Notes: generated from the sequence alone by a model not told the origin. 64,000 bases of DNA from Streptomyces finlayi (GCF_014216315.1 NZ_CP045702.1:2666001-2730000), one strand, 5' to 3'; counted from the first letter of the stretch, positions 16,196 to 25,085 are shown. Translations and numbers: made by a program.

Positions 16196-17020
16196 ATGTG
16201 CATCTCGACAGGTGAGGCCGCGTTCTCCGGCACGATCGTCTACTGCGGGCGTCAGCACCACCGCGTGCACGGCCTCGTCCACGTCCTGGGATACCAGAAC
16301 ACGGCCGTCAACTTGGCGGACGGCCCGAATGCCATGCTGCTGCACCTGCCCACCAGGCAGCTCACACCCCGGCACTTCCTCTCCGTCGGGCGCGCCGGCG
16401 ACATCCTGCACCGCATGGTCGCCGCCGTGGAAGACGTCGCCGCCGCAGACGACGGCATTGCGTGGATGAGCGCGGAACCGCAGCCCGTCCAGGTCTTCGA
16501 CCATGACGTCTACACGGTGCTCCTGGCTGACGACCCCACCGCGATCCCCGCCGCGCTGTGGCAGGTGCCGCCGCACCGGCGCCCCGGTCTCGACCCGGAT
16601 CTCCTGCACTTCTACGCCGACCATTTCCCCGACCACACCATCGTCGTGTGCTGCTTCGACAACGCCGACGCGCAACGCGCCAAGCCCCTGCTGCTGTGGT
16701 ACCCGCCCCTCGACCCCGACCGGCTGACCGTGCCGGCCCTGGACAGCCATACGGGTAGGGCGCCGGACCTCGACGCCACCGTGCCCGTGGACCACTGGGT
16801 CCTGTTCTCCACCGACCAAGCCCCCTCCGGCTGGGGCGCACCCGTCGTGCACCCCGGGGACATGCGCCACCGACTGCGCGACTTCCTCCCCACCGCCGTC
16901 GTCGGCCGGCACTACGGCCGCGGGCAGACTCTGCCCAACGGAGACTTCACCATCAGTCACCGCGACCTGCTCACCGGCGACCTCGACCGCATCGAGCGCC
17001 TGCAACCGAACCGCCGCTGA
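16196..17020 (+). CDS. Conserved hypothetical protein
   Basis: 274 aa from ATG 16196 (GGGAGGTACC upstream). It begins MCISTGEAAFSGTIVYCGRQ and has YQNTAVNLADGPNAMLLHLP, HFPDHTIVVCCFDNADAQRA followed by PLLLWYPP, and DHWVLFSTD. There is no signal peptide or membrane helix, so it is probably cytoplasmic. No catalytic motif recognised. It stands alone between the DUF397 terminator and the VOC gene. Confidence 0.7.
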   Translation: MCISTGEAAFSGTIVYCGRQHHRVHGLVHVLGYQNTAVNLADGPNAMLLHLPTRQLTPRHFLSVGRAGDILHRMVAAVEDVAAADDGIAWMSAEPQPVQVFDHDVYTVLLADDPTAIPAALWQVPPHRRPGLDPDLLHFYADHFPDHTIVVCCFDNADAQRAKPLLLWYPPLDPDRLTVPALDSHTGRAPDLDATVPVDHWVLFSTDQAPSGWGAPVVHPGDMRHRLRDFLPTAVVGRHYGRGQTLPNGDFTISHRDLLTGDLDRIERLQPNRR

Positions 17021-17159
17021 AGGATCAGGACGGGCGGCAGGTGGCACGCCGGCCGAACCCGACAGCTGGGTTGCGCGTGTGCACCCGGGTCGGGGTGGGC
17101 GCCGTTCCGGTCCTCGCTCTGGAGGAGTCGTTCGGTTCACCCCCTGTTATGGTGCGCCG

Positions 17160-17594
17160 ATGTCATCGATCAAGCAGTTCCAAGTCACCTTTGACTGCGC
17201 AGAACCAGAGCGCCTCGCTCGTTTCTGGTGCGAGGTGATGGGGTACGTCGTATCGCCGGTGCCGAAGGGGTTTGACACGTGGGACGACTACCATCGCTCG
17301 TTGCCGCCTGAGCATCAGGTGCAGTGGTTCTCCTGCATTGATCCCTCAGGTGTGGGCCCGCGGCTGCTCTTCCAGCGCGTTCCTGAAGGCAAGGTCGTCA
17401 AGAATCGGGTGCATCTCTGTGTGCGGGCCGGCACCGGGCTCGTGGGTGACGAGCGCCTCGCCACGCTCCAGGCCGAGTGCGCACGACTGGGTGCGCTCGG
17501 CGCGGTACACGTGCGAACGCTGCTTGCCGATGGCACCAACGAGTCGTGCATCGTGATGCAGGACATCGAAGGCAACGAGTTCTGCCTCGACTGA
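17160..17594 (+). CDS. VOC (glyoxalase/dioxygenase-fold) family protein
   Basis: 144 aa from ATG 17160. Typical features are FDCAEPERLARFWCEVMGY at the N-terminus, RLLFQRVPEGKVVKNRVHLC in the middle and MQDIEGNEFCLD at the end, that is, two beta-alpha-beta3 units of one VOC domain. This subtype often binds small molecules or confers resistance, but no substrate can be named. Confidence 0.9.
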   Translation: MSSIKQFQVTFDCAEPERLARFWCEVMGYVVSPVPKGFDTWDDYHRSLPPEHQVQWFSCIDPSGVGPRLLFQRVPEGKVVKNRVHLCVRAGTGLVGDERLATLQAECARLGALGAVHVRTLLADGTNESCIVMQDIEGNEFCLD

Positions 17595-17685
17595 ACATCC
17601 TCGATCCGGCGAGGGCTGCCCTCGGAGCCTTCGCCTTGAGCCTTCGCCTGCCCGTACGCCTGCGATCTGCCGTGACCACGCCAAC

Positions 17686-17721
17686 CATCACGGCGGCGAC
17701 ACACGTGCCGCCGCCGTGATG
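17686..17721. terminator. Hairpin in the 344-bp gap between the VOC gene and the antitoxin gene
   Basis: CATCACGGCGGC (17686-17697) pairs with GCCGCCGTGATG (17710-17721). It serves transcription ending from either side. The remainder of the gap (17722-17938) holds no frame I would call. Confidence 0.7.
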
Positions 17722-17938
17722 TCGTAGGATCTCGCGATCCGTGACATAGCCGTGAATCGCTGACCTGGGACGATGTTCTCCGTCTCACGGCCGGATCTTC
17801 AAGATCAGTCTCGGAGTGCCGACGGATCCACCGTGGGCTGATCGTGGCTCGAGAGTCAGGCCTTGCCAGCCGCGGATACGGAGCTACGGAGCCCGGCAAG
17901 GCGGACCACCTTCTACAGGCGGCCGAGAGCCTCTTCGC

Positions 17939-18277
17939 TCACGCCACGGTGTACTCGGTGTCGCCGAAGTCGGCGACGACCCGGAGCCTGCCGCCGAGCG
18001 CCTCCACGTAGGACCGGAGGGTCGCAACCTCGGTACGGTCGACCTCACCGTGCTCGATCGAGGAAACGCGCGGCGCCGAAACCCCCATGACCACGGCAAC
18101 ATCACGCTGCGTAAGAGCCTGGTCGCGCCGCACCTCGGCCAGCTGATACGCCCGCACCTCGGCGGCCAGCCGGTCCATGGCCGCCTGCTTCTCCTCGGCC
18201 GTACGCACGGGCAGGCCCGCCGCGATACGACGCTCCCGCGCCTTGCGCTTGGTCTCCTCCCAGCTGACGCTGCTCAT
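17939..18277 (-). CDS. XRE-family antitoxin (HigA-like)
   Basis: 112 aa from ATG 18277, which overlaps the TGA of the toxin gene (ATGA). The N-terminal half is helical (MSSVSWEETKRKARERRIAA). The C-terminal half is a helix-turn-helix (ALTQRDVAVVMGVSAPRVSS, IEHGEVDRTEVATLRSYVEA) ending in GGRLRVVADFGD, typical of XRE antitoxins in toxin-first operons. It should neutralise the toxin and repress the operon through the palindrome at 18666. Confidence 0.9.
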   Translation of the reverse strand: MSSVSWEETKRKARERRIAAGLPVRTAEEKQAAMDRLAAEVRAYQLAEVRRDQALTQRDVAVVMGVSAPRVSSIEHGEVDRTEVATLRSYVEALGGRLRVVADFGDTEYTVA

Positions 18278-18651
18278 TCGTACTCCCTGGAGTCGAGTTC
18301 GGCGAGATGGCCTTGATAGCGTTTCTCGGCCAGCGGGATGTTGGCGTCGTACCAGCCCTGCCAGTCGCCGGCCTTGTCCCCAGCCACGAGAAGCGCCGCG
18401 CGACGAATCGGGTCGAAGGCAAAGAGGATGCGGATCTCCCCGCTCCCGGACGACCCGGGCCGCAGCTCCTTCATATGGTGCTGTTCGGCACCCTTGATCC
18501 GGTCGACCAGCGGCCGCCCGAGTGTCGGCCCGGTCGCAGCCAGCACGTCGATCGCATCTTCCACCTGTTCCGCACTGTCCCAGTCCTCGTCGACCAGTGC
18601 GTCGTACCACGCGGCGACCTCGGCCACCAGAATCACTTCCCATTGAGCCAC
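18274..18651 (-). CDS. RelE/HigB-type toxin
   Basis: 125 aa from GTG 18651. The sequence (MAQWEVILVAEVAAWYDALV, GPTLGRPLVDRIKGAEQHHM followed by KELRPGSSGSGEIRILFAFDP, VAGDKAGDWQGWYDANIPLAE) matches HigB-like ribosome-dependent mRNA interferases of the RelE/ParE superfamily, which halt translation. It is the first gene of a two-gene operon with the antitoxin, the usual higBA order. Confidence 0.9.
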   Translation of the reverse strand: MAQWEVILVAEVAAWYDALVDEDWDSAEQVEDAIDVLAATGPTLGRPLVDRIKGAEQHHMKELRPGSSGSGEIRILFAFDPIRRAALLVAGDKAGDWQGWYDANIPLAEKRYQGHLAELDSREYE

Positions 18652-18665
18652 GCCACGACTGCGAA

Positions 18666-18683
18666 GTTAACGCAAGCGTTAAC
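18666..18683. promoter_or_regulatory. Operator palindrome of the toxin-antitoxin operon
   Basis: GTTAACGC-AA-GCGTTAAC is a perfect 8-bp inverted repeat with a 2-bp centre, 14 bp upstream of the toxin start. Its position fits autoregulation by the XRE antitoxin. Confidence 0.75.
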
Positions 18684-18861
18684 CTCGGGGAGCGGGATCA
18701 GGGCAGCTCACGCCTTCGAGTGAACCCGTGCGGCATCCAGCGAGTCTTGAGACCCGGCATCGGTGCAAGATCTCGCGCTCGCGTCATAGAGAACAGCTCT
18801 GACCAGCAGGTTTCTGAGCTGGCCCAGCCCGTTTCCGGGTGCCCGTGTCTCAGGTCCGCGG

Positions 18862-19074
18862 CTATTCCTCAGAACCGTCATCAGCAGCCGTCCGTACCGC
18901 CCACTCACGCACGGTCATCGCATGCTCGATGCGGCTGACGATGTCCTTCTTGGACTCGGCGTCCAAGGTCTCCGGGATCTTGTCGAAGGTGTCGGGAAGG
19001 ACGTCGAGCAGACCCCAGACAAGATGAGGTAGACACTGCGGCACGGTGTCGTTTAATCGATGCGGAGAAGGCAT
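18862..19074 (-). CDS. Small hypothetical protein
   Basis: 70 aa from ATG 19074; an upstream in-frame ATG at 19107 would add 11 residues. LVWGLLDVLPDTFDKIPETL followed by SKKDIVSRIEHAMTVREWAV reads like an amphipathic helical protein. No domain recognised. It stands alone, so it is only a fair call. Confidence 0.4.
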   Translation of the reverse strand: MPSPHRLNDTVPQCLPHLVWGLLDVLPDTFDKIPETLDAESKKDIVSRIEHAMTVREWAVRTAADDGSEE

Positions 19075-19232
19075 CGGATGGTAATTCTGCAGGTCACAGC
19101 GTTGCACTTCTATGCCGTGTGCTGAGAGTACCCCGTTCCACCTACTACGCGCAACTGGCCGTCTCAGCTCCGCTGCATTTCCTCGCTGTTCGCCGAGATG
19201 CCGCCGGACGAGCAGGCCGCTGACCTGCGTTG

Positions 19233-19281
19233 TCTCACCGCCCGCTTCATAAGTGCAGTCGATATGAAGCGGGCGGTGAGA
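19233..19281. repeat. Perfect 19-bp inverted repeat
   Basis: 19233-19251 (TCTCACCGCCCGCTTCATA) is the exact reverse complement of 19263-19281, with an 11-bp centre. It lies 48 bp beyond the stop of the minus-strand OmpA gene and may end transcription of the Tad locus, but the stem is longer and less GC-pure than other terminators here. Confidence 0.8.
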
Positions 19282-19328
19282 TTATGAAGCTGGATTTGAG
19301 ACGCTACAAGATGTTGTTCCGGCTGAGA

Positions 19329-19976
19329 TCAGCGCTGCGAGCCCTCCGCGCGGGGGAAGGAGACCTCCACCCGGCGGTTCTTCTTGCGGCCTTCTTCGTT
19401 GTCGTTGCCGGCGATCGGGAACTGCTCGCCGTAGCCACGGATCTCGAACGTGATGCTGGTCCCGGTCAGCGCCTTCTGCAGAACACCGTGCACGGCTTCG
19501 GCACGCTGCTTGGAGAGGACGTCGCCGTGCGCGGACGAACCGAGATTGTCGGTGAAGCCGAACACCCGGACCTTCTTGGCGTCCTGCTTCTTGATCTCCT
19601 CGGCGATTGCGTTGATACGACCGTTGGCCGCAGCACTCAGCTTCGCGCTGTCCTTGCCGAAGAGCACTTCGGCCTGGAGCGCGAACTTGATGTCCGCGTT
19701 GGTGTCCTCGCGGCGCTCCTCGCCTCCGAGGTCTTCCACGACGGACTTGATGTCGAGAACCTTGGGGTCGGCGAGCGTGGCCCCGTCGGGCAGCTTCAGA
19801 TCTGAATCGTTCGGATCGACCTTGACCGGTGCTTCCGCCGAAGCGGACGGATACGGGCTGTCTTCGGCGAAGGCGTTCGGAGCCGCTCCCACTCCGAAGG
19901 CCAGCGCCCCGGCGAAGACAGTCATCGCCAGCCGGGCTCGAGCCCGCTGAGAACTACTGGTGGCTGCGCTCATCAC
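19329..19976 (-). CDS. Secreted OmpA-domain protein of the Tad locus
   Basis: 215 aa with a Sec signal peptide (RLAMTVFAGALAFGVGAAPN then AFA) and an OmpA C-terminal peptidoglycan-binding domain (about 85-210): VLFGKDSAKLSAAANGRINA, VRVFGFTDNLGSSAHGDVLS, RAEAVHGVL, IRGYGEQFPIAGNDNEEGRK followed by NRRVEVSF. In a Gram-positive cell it would hold the pilus apparatus to the wall. Its start overlaps the stop of the lipoprotein gene (ATGA), so it is the last gene of the operon. Confidence 0.88.
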   Translation of the reverse strand: MMSAATSSSQRARARLAMTVFAGALAFGVGAAPNAFAEDSPYPSASAEAPVKVDPNDSDLKLPDGATLADPKVLDIKSVVEDLGGEERREDTNADIKFALQAEVLFGKDSAKLSAAANGRINAIAEEIKKQDAKKVRVFGFTDNLGSSAHGDVLSKQRAEAVHGVLQKALTGTSITFEIRGYGEQFPIAGNDNEEGRKKNRRVEVSFPRAEGSQR

Positions 19977-20566
19977 GAGATCTCAATCGTGGCGTTGGCG
20001 AAACCGGGGAACTGGAGGTCAACCTGACTCGTCGACTGCGCCGGAGCGGGGAACTGCGCGAAGAACGTGAGACTCTTACCCGCCTCGATGCTCGGGGCAA
20101 AGCCACTCGTCGTCAGCGGCCGGTTGTCCGTATCGCGGAGGACGTAATAGCGCTTCTTCTCCTGCGAATCCACCAGTGTCATAGCTGCGAGCGATCGGCC
20201 GGTGGCCGCGACAGCCTCTTCCGCACCGCCCCAGTTGAGCGGAGTCGTGTACAACGCGCTGCTCGTGTTCTTGAGCTGTCCGTTGACCGTGAGGAAGCCG
20301 CCCGAATCACGCTTTGCCGAGTTGATCACCATGTCAACGCCGGCGTCGCCTTTGACCGTCACAAGGACCGTGCTGGTGTCCGGAACAACCTCGCCGCCGC
20401 TGCTGCCCTTGTCGGATTCCGACGGCGGAGTGGACGCCTTGGACGCGACCGTCTTCGGCTCCTTACCATCGTCGCTGCCGCAAGCAGTCGCCGACAGGGC
20501 GAGCGTCGCCACCATCAAGGCGGCAACGCCCGCTCGGCGCATGGTCCTCACGTGCGGATTACTCAT
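19973..20566 (-). CDS. Lipoprotein of the Tad locus, unknown function
   Basis: 197 aa from ATG 20566 with AAAGGA upstream. Signal peptide RRAGVAALMVATLALSATAC gives a lipidated Cys at residue 29. The mature part is a beta-rich domain (VLVTVKGDAGVDMVINSAKR, LTVNGQLKNTSSALYTTPLN, AGKSLTFFAQFPAP) that recalls immunoglobulin-like assembly domains. Neighbours on both sides (TadG-like, OmpA) point to a role in pilus assembly or anchoring at the outer face of the membrane. Confidence 0.8.
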   Translation of the reverse strand: MSNPHVRTMRRAGVAALMVATLALSATACGSDDGKEPKTVASKASTPPSESDKGSSGGEVVPDTSTVLVTVKGDAGVDMVINSAKRDSGGFLTVNGQLKNTSSALYTTPLNWGGAEEAVAATGRSLAAMTLVDSQEKKRYYVLRDTDNRPLTTSGFAPSIEAGKSLTFFAQFPAPAQSTSQVDLQFPGFANATIEIS

Positions 20567-20595
20567 CGGTCCAGTTCCTTTGCGTTCGATCGTGG

Positions 20596-21195
20596 TCAGT
20601 CGGCCAGACGTACAGTGAAGAGCTCGGTCATCTCCGGCAGGAGCGCCAGGTCCTTGGGGTCGATCACCCACACCTTGTTGTCACAGGCGAGCGCACCGGG
20701 CGACGGCGACGTCAGATCCGGGTTCGGGATGAATTTGCAGCGAGGATCGACAACAGCCACCGACGTCGCCTTCGCCCGCTTACCCTCCGTGCCCGGAACC
20801 AGGTTCGCGCTCATCCCCTTGTTGGACCTGACGCCGACCGTGAACCCCCAGCGGCCGTCGAACAGCATGCGGCAATCGACGCTCACGGCGTCGTTCTTTC
20901 CTGCGAACCAGGACGCCTTCGCACACCCGTTGTGGGTTCCGGGATACGGCCCGTTGAACACGAGGGTGAGGTATGCCCTGTCCAGGATATGGGCCCGCAG
21001 GTCCACCGCTTCCAGACTGCGGGACTCCTGAGCCGCCGCCAGCGCGGCGGCATCCGACGCGCTCTGGGCCCCGTTGCGCCTGACGTCGGCTTCACCGAAG
21101 GCAAAGAAGATCAACGCAAGAAAGAGCAGGCCCACCACCGCTGTGATGTACAGCGGTGCGGCCTGCCCTGACTCGTAATCAGCCGACTGGCTCAC
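20596..21195 (-). CDS. TadG-like pilus assembly protein
   Basis: 199 aa from GTG 21195, whose codon overlaps the Flp stop (GTGA), so the two are translationally coupled. The N-terminus has ESG|QAAPLYITA before a hydrophobic helix (VVGLLFLALIFFAFG) and then DVRRNGAQSASDAAALAAAQE, the signature of TadE/TadG-type minor pseudopilins; the usual E at +5 is replaced by L. The rest is extracellular with two or three Cys. It is a probable minor pilus component. Confidence 0.85.
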   Translation of the reverse strand: MSQSADYESGQAAPLYITAVVGLLFLALIFFAFGEADVRRNGAQSASDAAALAAAQESRSLEAVDLRAHILDRAYLTLVFNGPYPGTHNGCAKASWFAGKNDAVSVDCRMLFDGRWGFTVGVRSNKGMSANLVPGTEGKRAKATSVAVVDPRCKFIPNPDLTSPSPGALACDNKVWVIDPKDLALLPEMTELFTVRLAD

Positions 21196-21425
21196 CTGCC
21201 AAGAACCTCGTTGATCTTGGCGGTGAACTTGTCCCCGATGGAAGCGCCCAGGTTGGTGTTGATCAGCGCGATCACGATCGCCACCACCAGGATGGTGATA
21301 CCCACGTACTCGATGGCGCCCTGGCCCTTGTCGCTCCGCCGCTTCATGGCCTCGACGGCGGTGTTCTTCCAGCCGTTGACGTAGGTCTGCGTGGTGGTGG
21401 CGGCCTTCAGGGTGATGTTCGACAT
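21192..21425 (-). CDS. Flp-type major pilin
   Basis: 77 aa from ATG 21425 with GGAGGGG upstream, the strongest ribosome site in the locus. The class III signal reads KRRSDKG|QGAIEYVG, with E at +5 and Y at +6, followed by a 20-residue hydrophobic helix (ITILVVAIVIALINTNLG) and a short polar tail. After cleavage by a TadV/CpaA-type peptidase the mature pilin would be about 43 aa, normal for Flp. The leader is longer (about 34 aa) than in proteobacteria. Confidence 0.9.
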   Translation of the reverse strand: MSNITLKAATTTQTYVNGWKNTAVEAMKRRSDKGQGAIEYVGITILVVAIVIALINTNLGASIGDKFTAKINEVLGR

Positions 21426-21566
21426 GGTGTTCCCCTCCGAGTTCGGCCGACCGGGGATCGGCCGACGCTGCTGCGTACGTTTTCGTATCGTCCGCGCTTC
21501 CGGCTTCCTCCTGGCCGGTCTCACTTTCGACATGAGAAACGTACGTCGGGGAGGCACTCAGCCGCA

Positions 21567-21620
21567 TGGGCCTTCGGGCCCAACTACGGGCCCAAGCCGC
21601 CAGTTGGGCCTTCGGGCCCA
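21567..21620. promoter_or_regulatory. GGGCCC-box array with twin TTCG hairpins upstream of the Flp gene
   Basis: Two copies of TGGGCCTTCGGGCCCA (21567-21582 and 21605-21620), each able to fold as a 6-bp stem with a TTCG loop, flank a third GGGCCC (21588-21593). The block is 8 bp downstream of the response-regulator stop, so it may be a terminator separating the two-component genes from the Flp operon, or a regulatory array. Confidence 0.5.
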
Positions 21621-21628
21621 TCGTCGTG

Positions 21629-22711
21629 TCAGCCATGCCTCGTCGACCCCCCGGACGACATGCGGTGCCAGACGGCGATGGCCTCGCCCCGGCTGCCGGC
21701 ATTCAACTTGGCGAAGATGCGGTTGATGTGGTTCTTGACAGTCTTCTGGCTGATGAAACAGGTGGCCGCGATCTGCTGATTGGTCATGCCCGACGCGATC
21801 AGGTCCATCACTTCCACCTCCCGTTCACTCAGCTCGGCGATCATTCCCTGGGCCGCAGGCGCGGGAACCCCTGTGGACGAATGTGCCATAGATGGTTGCG
21901 TAAGCGAAGACCTTTGAGAAAATCGTGGCGCGGTCAACTCGCCCTGTACCGCCCTACCCTGCGGGCTTTGTGCCGCACCGGGCATCGATCGCCCCGGGGC
22001 CTCATGTGCGGATGCAGACATCGGGGCCGGTGGTGCGGCGGGGCGGTAGCCCGGGCCGCTGAACGCCGTGCCAAGGCCCTCCGGCAGTGGCTGCCCGCCC
22101 TGGCCAGGGCCGCCGCCCCCACCCCGTACCGATTCGCGGAGGGCGCTGGAGGCGGAGTGGGTGAAGTGGGCCCGGCCTTCCTTCGTGTCCCGGACGGCCG
22201 CCACCAGCTGGTCGGCGGTGAACTCGCCGTGCACCAGATAGCCGCCGGCGCCCAGGCGCAGGGCCTCGTGGACGATCTCGCTCTCGCGGCTGTACGTCAT
22301 CATCAGGACCGGAGCCAGGCGCACCAGGTGCGGCAGGGCCGAGATGCCGTCCACTCCGGGCATTCGGACGTCCAGCAGGACGACGTCCGGCCGGTGCTGC
22401 ACGGCCATCTCGTAGGCCTGACGGCCGTCGTTCGCCTCCGCGACCACGTCGATGTCGTCACGGCCGTGGAGCAGGACGGTCAGCCCCGCGCGTACGACCG
22501 GGTTGTCGTCCGCGACGACGACTCTCAGTGGGGCCGACGCCGGCATCGTGTTCGGGCCAGGGAAGGCCGGGAACTCCGTGGATGCCGTCGGTGCGGGGGG
22601 ACCGGAGGTGGGTGGGGAGCTGAGCGGGCTGGGACGCGAGGACGTGTGCTGCGAGACATGCGGGTGCTGTGTCCACTGTTCTCCGGAACTACGGGAGATC
22701 TCGTCCGGCAT
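21629..22711 (-). CDS. NarL/LuxR-family response regulator of the Tad locus
   Basis: 360 aa, start ATG 22711 behind GAGAGGAGG. A 55-residue Ser/Pro-rich leader precedes the receiver domain (62-180) with the phosphoacceptor D114 in VVLLDVRMPG; a long Gly/Pro/Ala-rich linker (about 195-280) leads to a LuxR helix-turn-helix (IAELSEREVEVMDLIASGMT, CFISQKTVKNHINRIFAKL). The linker is unusually long for the family. It follows its sensor kinase and probably controls the Flp operon just downstream. Confidence 0.92.
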   Translation of the reverse strand: MPDEISRSSGEQWTQHPHVSQHTSSRPSPLSSPPTSGPPAPTASTEFPAFPGPNTMPASAPLRVVVADDNPVVRAGLTVLLHGRDDIDVVAEANDGRQAYEMAVQHRPDVVLLDVRMPGVDGISALPHLVRLAPVLMMTYSRESEIVHEALRLGAGGYLVHGEFTADQLVAAVRDTKEGRAHFTHSASSALRESVRGGGGGPGQGGQPLPEGLGTAFSGPGYRPAAPPAPMSASAHEAPGRSMPGAAQSPQGRAVQGELTAPRFSQRSSLTQPSMAHSSTGVPAPAAQGMIAELSEREVEVMDLIASGMTNQQIAATCFISQKTVKNHINRIFAKLNAGSRGEAIAVWHRMSSGGSTRHG

Positions 22712-22759
22712 GGTGCGGCCTCCTCTCTCAGGGTGGGGACTGTTGGTACCGCGGTTGGG

Positions 22760-24142
22760 TCAGTCGGTGTCAGGGCGCTTGCGTTGGCCGGGTATCTGCG
22801 GGAGCGGTGGCAGATACCCGGGTGGTGGGGCGGGAAGAGCCGGTGCGGGTGGTGCCAGGTCCATCGCCGCGAGCGACAGGTCGAGGCGGACCTCGGTGCC
22901 TCGTGCGGCATGGCCACGGCCGATGCGGATGCGGGCTCCGATGGAGGCCGCGCGCTCGACCATGCCGACCAGTCCGAAGTGGCCGGCCTTGCGGAGGTCG
23001 GCCAGTGAGGTGCCCGGGGGCAGGCCGTCCCCGTCGTCGTACACGCTGATCCGCACGGTGTCGCGGACCAGGCCCGCGGAGACGTCCACATAGGTGGGGT
23101 GGGCGTGCCGCTGGGCGTTCTCCATGGCCTCGGTCGCGATGGTGAGTGCGTGTCGGGCCACGGCGTGCGGGATGAGGGGAACCGGGCCGGTACCGAGCGT
23201 GCGGAAGACCGCTTTGACGCCGTGGCGCCGCTCGAAATCGGCTGTTCGCGCGCGGAGTTCGTCCATCACGTCGACGCCACCGTCCAGACCGGACTCCCGC
23301 CGGAGATCGGAAAGGAGTTCCCGGGACTCGGCGGCGGCCCGGCGGGCGGCGCGGGCCACCAGTTCCGCCTGGTGTTTGACGGTGAGCGGGTCCATGCGGT
23401 CGGCCGTCCCGGCGAGTCCGTCGGCGGCCATCGCGAGGCCGTGCAGGGTCTTGGCGACGGAGTCGTGCATCTCGCGGGCAAGGCGGGCCCGCTCCTCCTC
23501 CACCGCGCTGTTCACCGCGAGACGCGCCCGGGTGTCCGTCAGTGCCTGGGACGCGGCGCCGAAACGGAGAAGCAGGCCACGCAGCGTACTGCCGACCGCC
23601 CCGGCCATGATGCAGAGCCCAGCGATGAGGAGCGCCGAGGAGTCAGCTTCCACCTGGTCGCTGATCCCATAGGCGGCCGCCAGCAGGAGCGTCTGCAGGA
23701 CAGCGAAGATCGCGCTGCCACGCCAGCCGTATACGAGGCCTGCGAGCAACGGAGTGCAGACCGTGACGTACGTGAGGGTGGAGCCCGGTGTGGCGGCGAA
23801 CAACAGGAGTGCACCGAACAACATGTCCGCCGCGAGCAGGGAGGGATGGCGCAGGAGGATCGGACCGAAGCGTTCCCAGTCCCGCATGAGGGCGTACGAA
23901 CCCATGACGGTGACGAGCACCGCCGCTCCCACCAACCAGCTGCCGAGTCTGTCCTCCACGCTCGCAAGCGCGAAGGGAGCCGCGAGAGCCGTCATCGCGA
24001 GGCGGAAGCCGAACAGCTGACGGCAAAGGGCCTGCAACGCGTTCACCTGGATGGGCAGCGCCGGTACGTGGCCCGGCGTGCTCCCGGCCGTGGTCGCGTC
24101 GGGTCCGCCGGTGAGTGCCGGTCCGGTCTGTCGGGTGCCCAA
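22760..24142 (-). CDS. Sensor histidine kinase of the Tad locus
   Basis: 460 aa with about six membrane helices between residues 46 and 190, a HisKA_3 dimerisation domain with H226 in EERARLAREMHDSVAKTLHG, and a HATPase domain (ATEAMENAQRHAHPTYVDVS, VYDDGDGLPPG, GHFGLVGMVERAASIGARI). The tail is Pro/Ala-rich. It pairs with the response regulator that starts 48 bp downstream. There is no extracellular sensor domain, so it may sense something in the membrane. Confidence 0.92.
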   Translation of the reverse strand: MGTRQTGPALTGGPDATTAGSTPGHVPALPIQVNALQALCRQLFGFRLAMTALAAPFALASVEDRLGSWLVGAAVLVTVMGSYALMRDWERFGPILLRHPSLLAADMLFGALLLFAATPGSTLTYVTVCTPLLAGLVYGWRGSAIFAVLQTLLLAAAYGISDQVEADSSALLIAGLCIMAGAVGSTLRGLLLRFGAASQALTDTRARLAVNSAVEEERARLAREMHDSVAKTLHGLAMAADGLAGTADRMDPLTVKHQAELVARAARRAAAESRELLSDLRRESGLDGGVDVMDELRARTADFERRHGVKAVFRTLGTGPVPLIPHAVARHALTIATEAMENAQRHAHPTYVDVSAGLVRDTVRISVYDDGDGLPPGTSLADLRKAGHFGLVGMVERAASIGARIRIGRGHAARGTEVRLDLSLAAMDLAPPAPALPAPPPGYLPPLPQIPGQRKRPDTD

Positions 24143-24197
24143 CGGCCTTTCACCTCCTCGTCAGCTGTCGGGTGGGTACGGTCCGCACACGTATCGC

Positions 24198-25085
24198 TCA
24201 GGCCCCGAAGACATCCCCGATGCTGACGTCGGCCGCGTAGTAGAAGCCGACGGCGATCAGGATCATCGTCCCGGGCAGCATGAAACTGGTGACGATCAGC
24301 GTCGCTTTGGGTACTGCCTTGGATGCCTTGCGGCGGGCGTTCTGAGCGTCGGTGCGGCGCATGTCGTTGGCGATCTGGATGAGGGTGTCGACGATCGGGG
24401 CGCCGAGCTCCTCGCCCTGCTGGAGGGCTGAGACGAACATCGATACCTGCTCGGACTCGTTCCGCTTGCGGAGCTGGTCGAAGGCGTCCCTGCGGCTCAC
24501 GCCCATGTCCATCTGTCGCAGCGTGATGCGGAGTTCGTCGGCCCAGGGACCCGCGTACTTCTCCGTCACGCGCTCAAGTGCCTGGCGGAAGCCGAGTCCG
24601 GCCGAGACGACGACGGCAAGGACGTCGAGAAAGTCCGGAAGGGTGCGGTCGATGTCGTCCTTGCGCCGCCTGATGGCCGACACGATGATCACGTCGGTCC
24701 AGAAGAAGCCGTAGACGGCCATCATCGCCGCGAGTATCACCTGCCCGTTCATCAGCATGGCCAGAGCCGCAATGGCTCCCAACCCGCCGTAGACCGCCCG
24801 CCGTGCCGCGTAACGGTCGATCGTCATACCGCCAGGGTTACCCGCCATGTCCAGCTTGCGCCGGACCTTGTCGACCCGCTTGGGGCCCATCATCCGCAGC
24901 ACCCGGGGCGCGTACCGCATGCCCATGCGGTCGATGGCGGAGCCGGTGGCCGTGGTGCGGGTGGCGCCGACCTCCAGGGCGAGGGCCATGTCGCCTGGGA
25001 GTTTGGCTTCGGCTCGGTACATGCGGATGCCCTGGAAGGCTCCGTATACGGCGAGTCCGAAGACGGCCGCGATCAGAAGGTCCAT
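24198..25085 (-). CDS. tadC: TadC-like inner membrane protein (type II secretion F domain)
   Basis: 295 aa with an N-terminal helix (MDLLIAAVFGLAVYGAFQGI), a T2SSF domain (DIDRTLPDFLDVLAVVVSAG followed by LGFRQALERV; FDQLRKRNESEQVSMFVSAL, and QGEELGAPI) and membrane helices at the C-terminus. It forms the platform of the Tad apparatus with TadB, which precedes it. Confidence 0.9.
   Translation of the reverse strand: MDLLIAAVFGLAVYGAFQGIRMYRAEAKLPGDMALALEVGATRTTATGSAIDRMGMRYAPRVLRMMGPKRVDKVRRKLDMAGNPGGMTIDRYAARRAVYGGLGAIAALAMLMNGQVILAAMMAVYGFFWTDVIIVSAIRRRKDDIDRTLPDFLDVLAVVVSAGLGFRQALERVTEKYAGPWADELRITLRQMDMGVSRRDAFDQLRKRNESEQVSMFVSALQQGEELGAPIVDTLIQIANDMRRTDAQNARRKASKAVPKATLIVTSFMLPGTMILIAVGFYYAADVSIGDVFGA

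Noticed and set aside
17740..17938. An open stretch reading RESLTWDDVLRLTAGSS and on into the antitoxin end
   Set aside because: It has no usable start and no ribosome site, and overlaps the end of the well-supported antitoxin gene; at best a remnant.
22546..22548. Alternative start of the response regulator at an internal ATG
   Set aside because: The ATG at 22711 has a far better ribosome-binding site, although the leader between the two is low in complexity.
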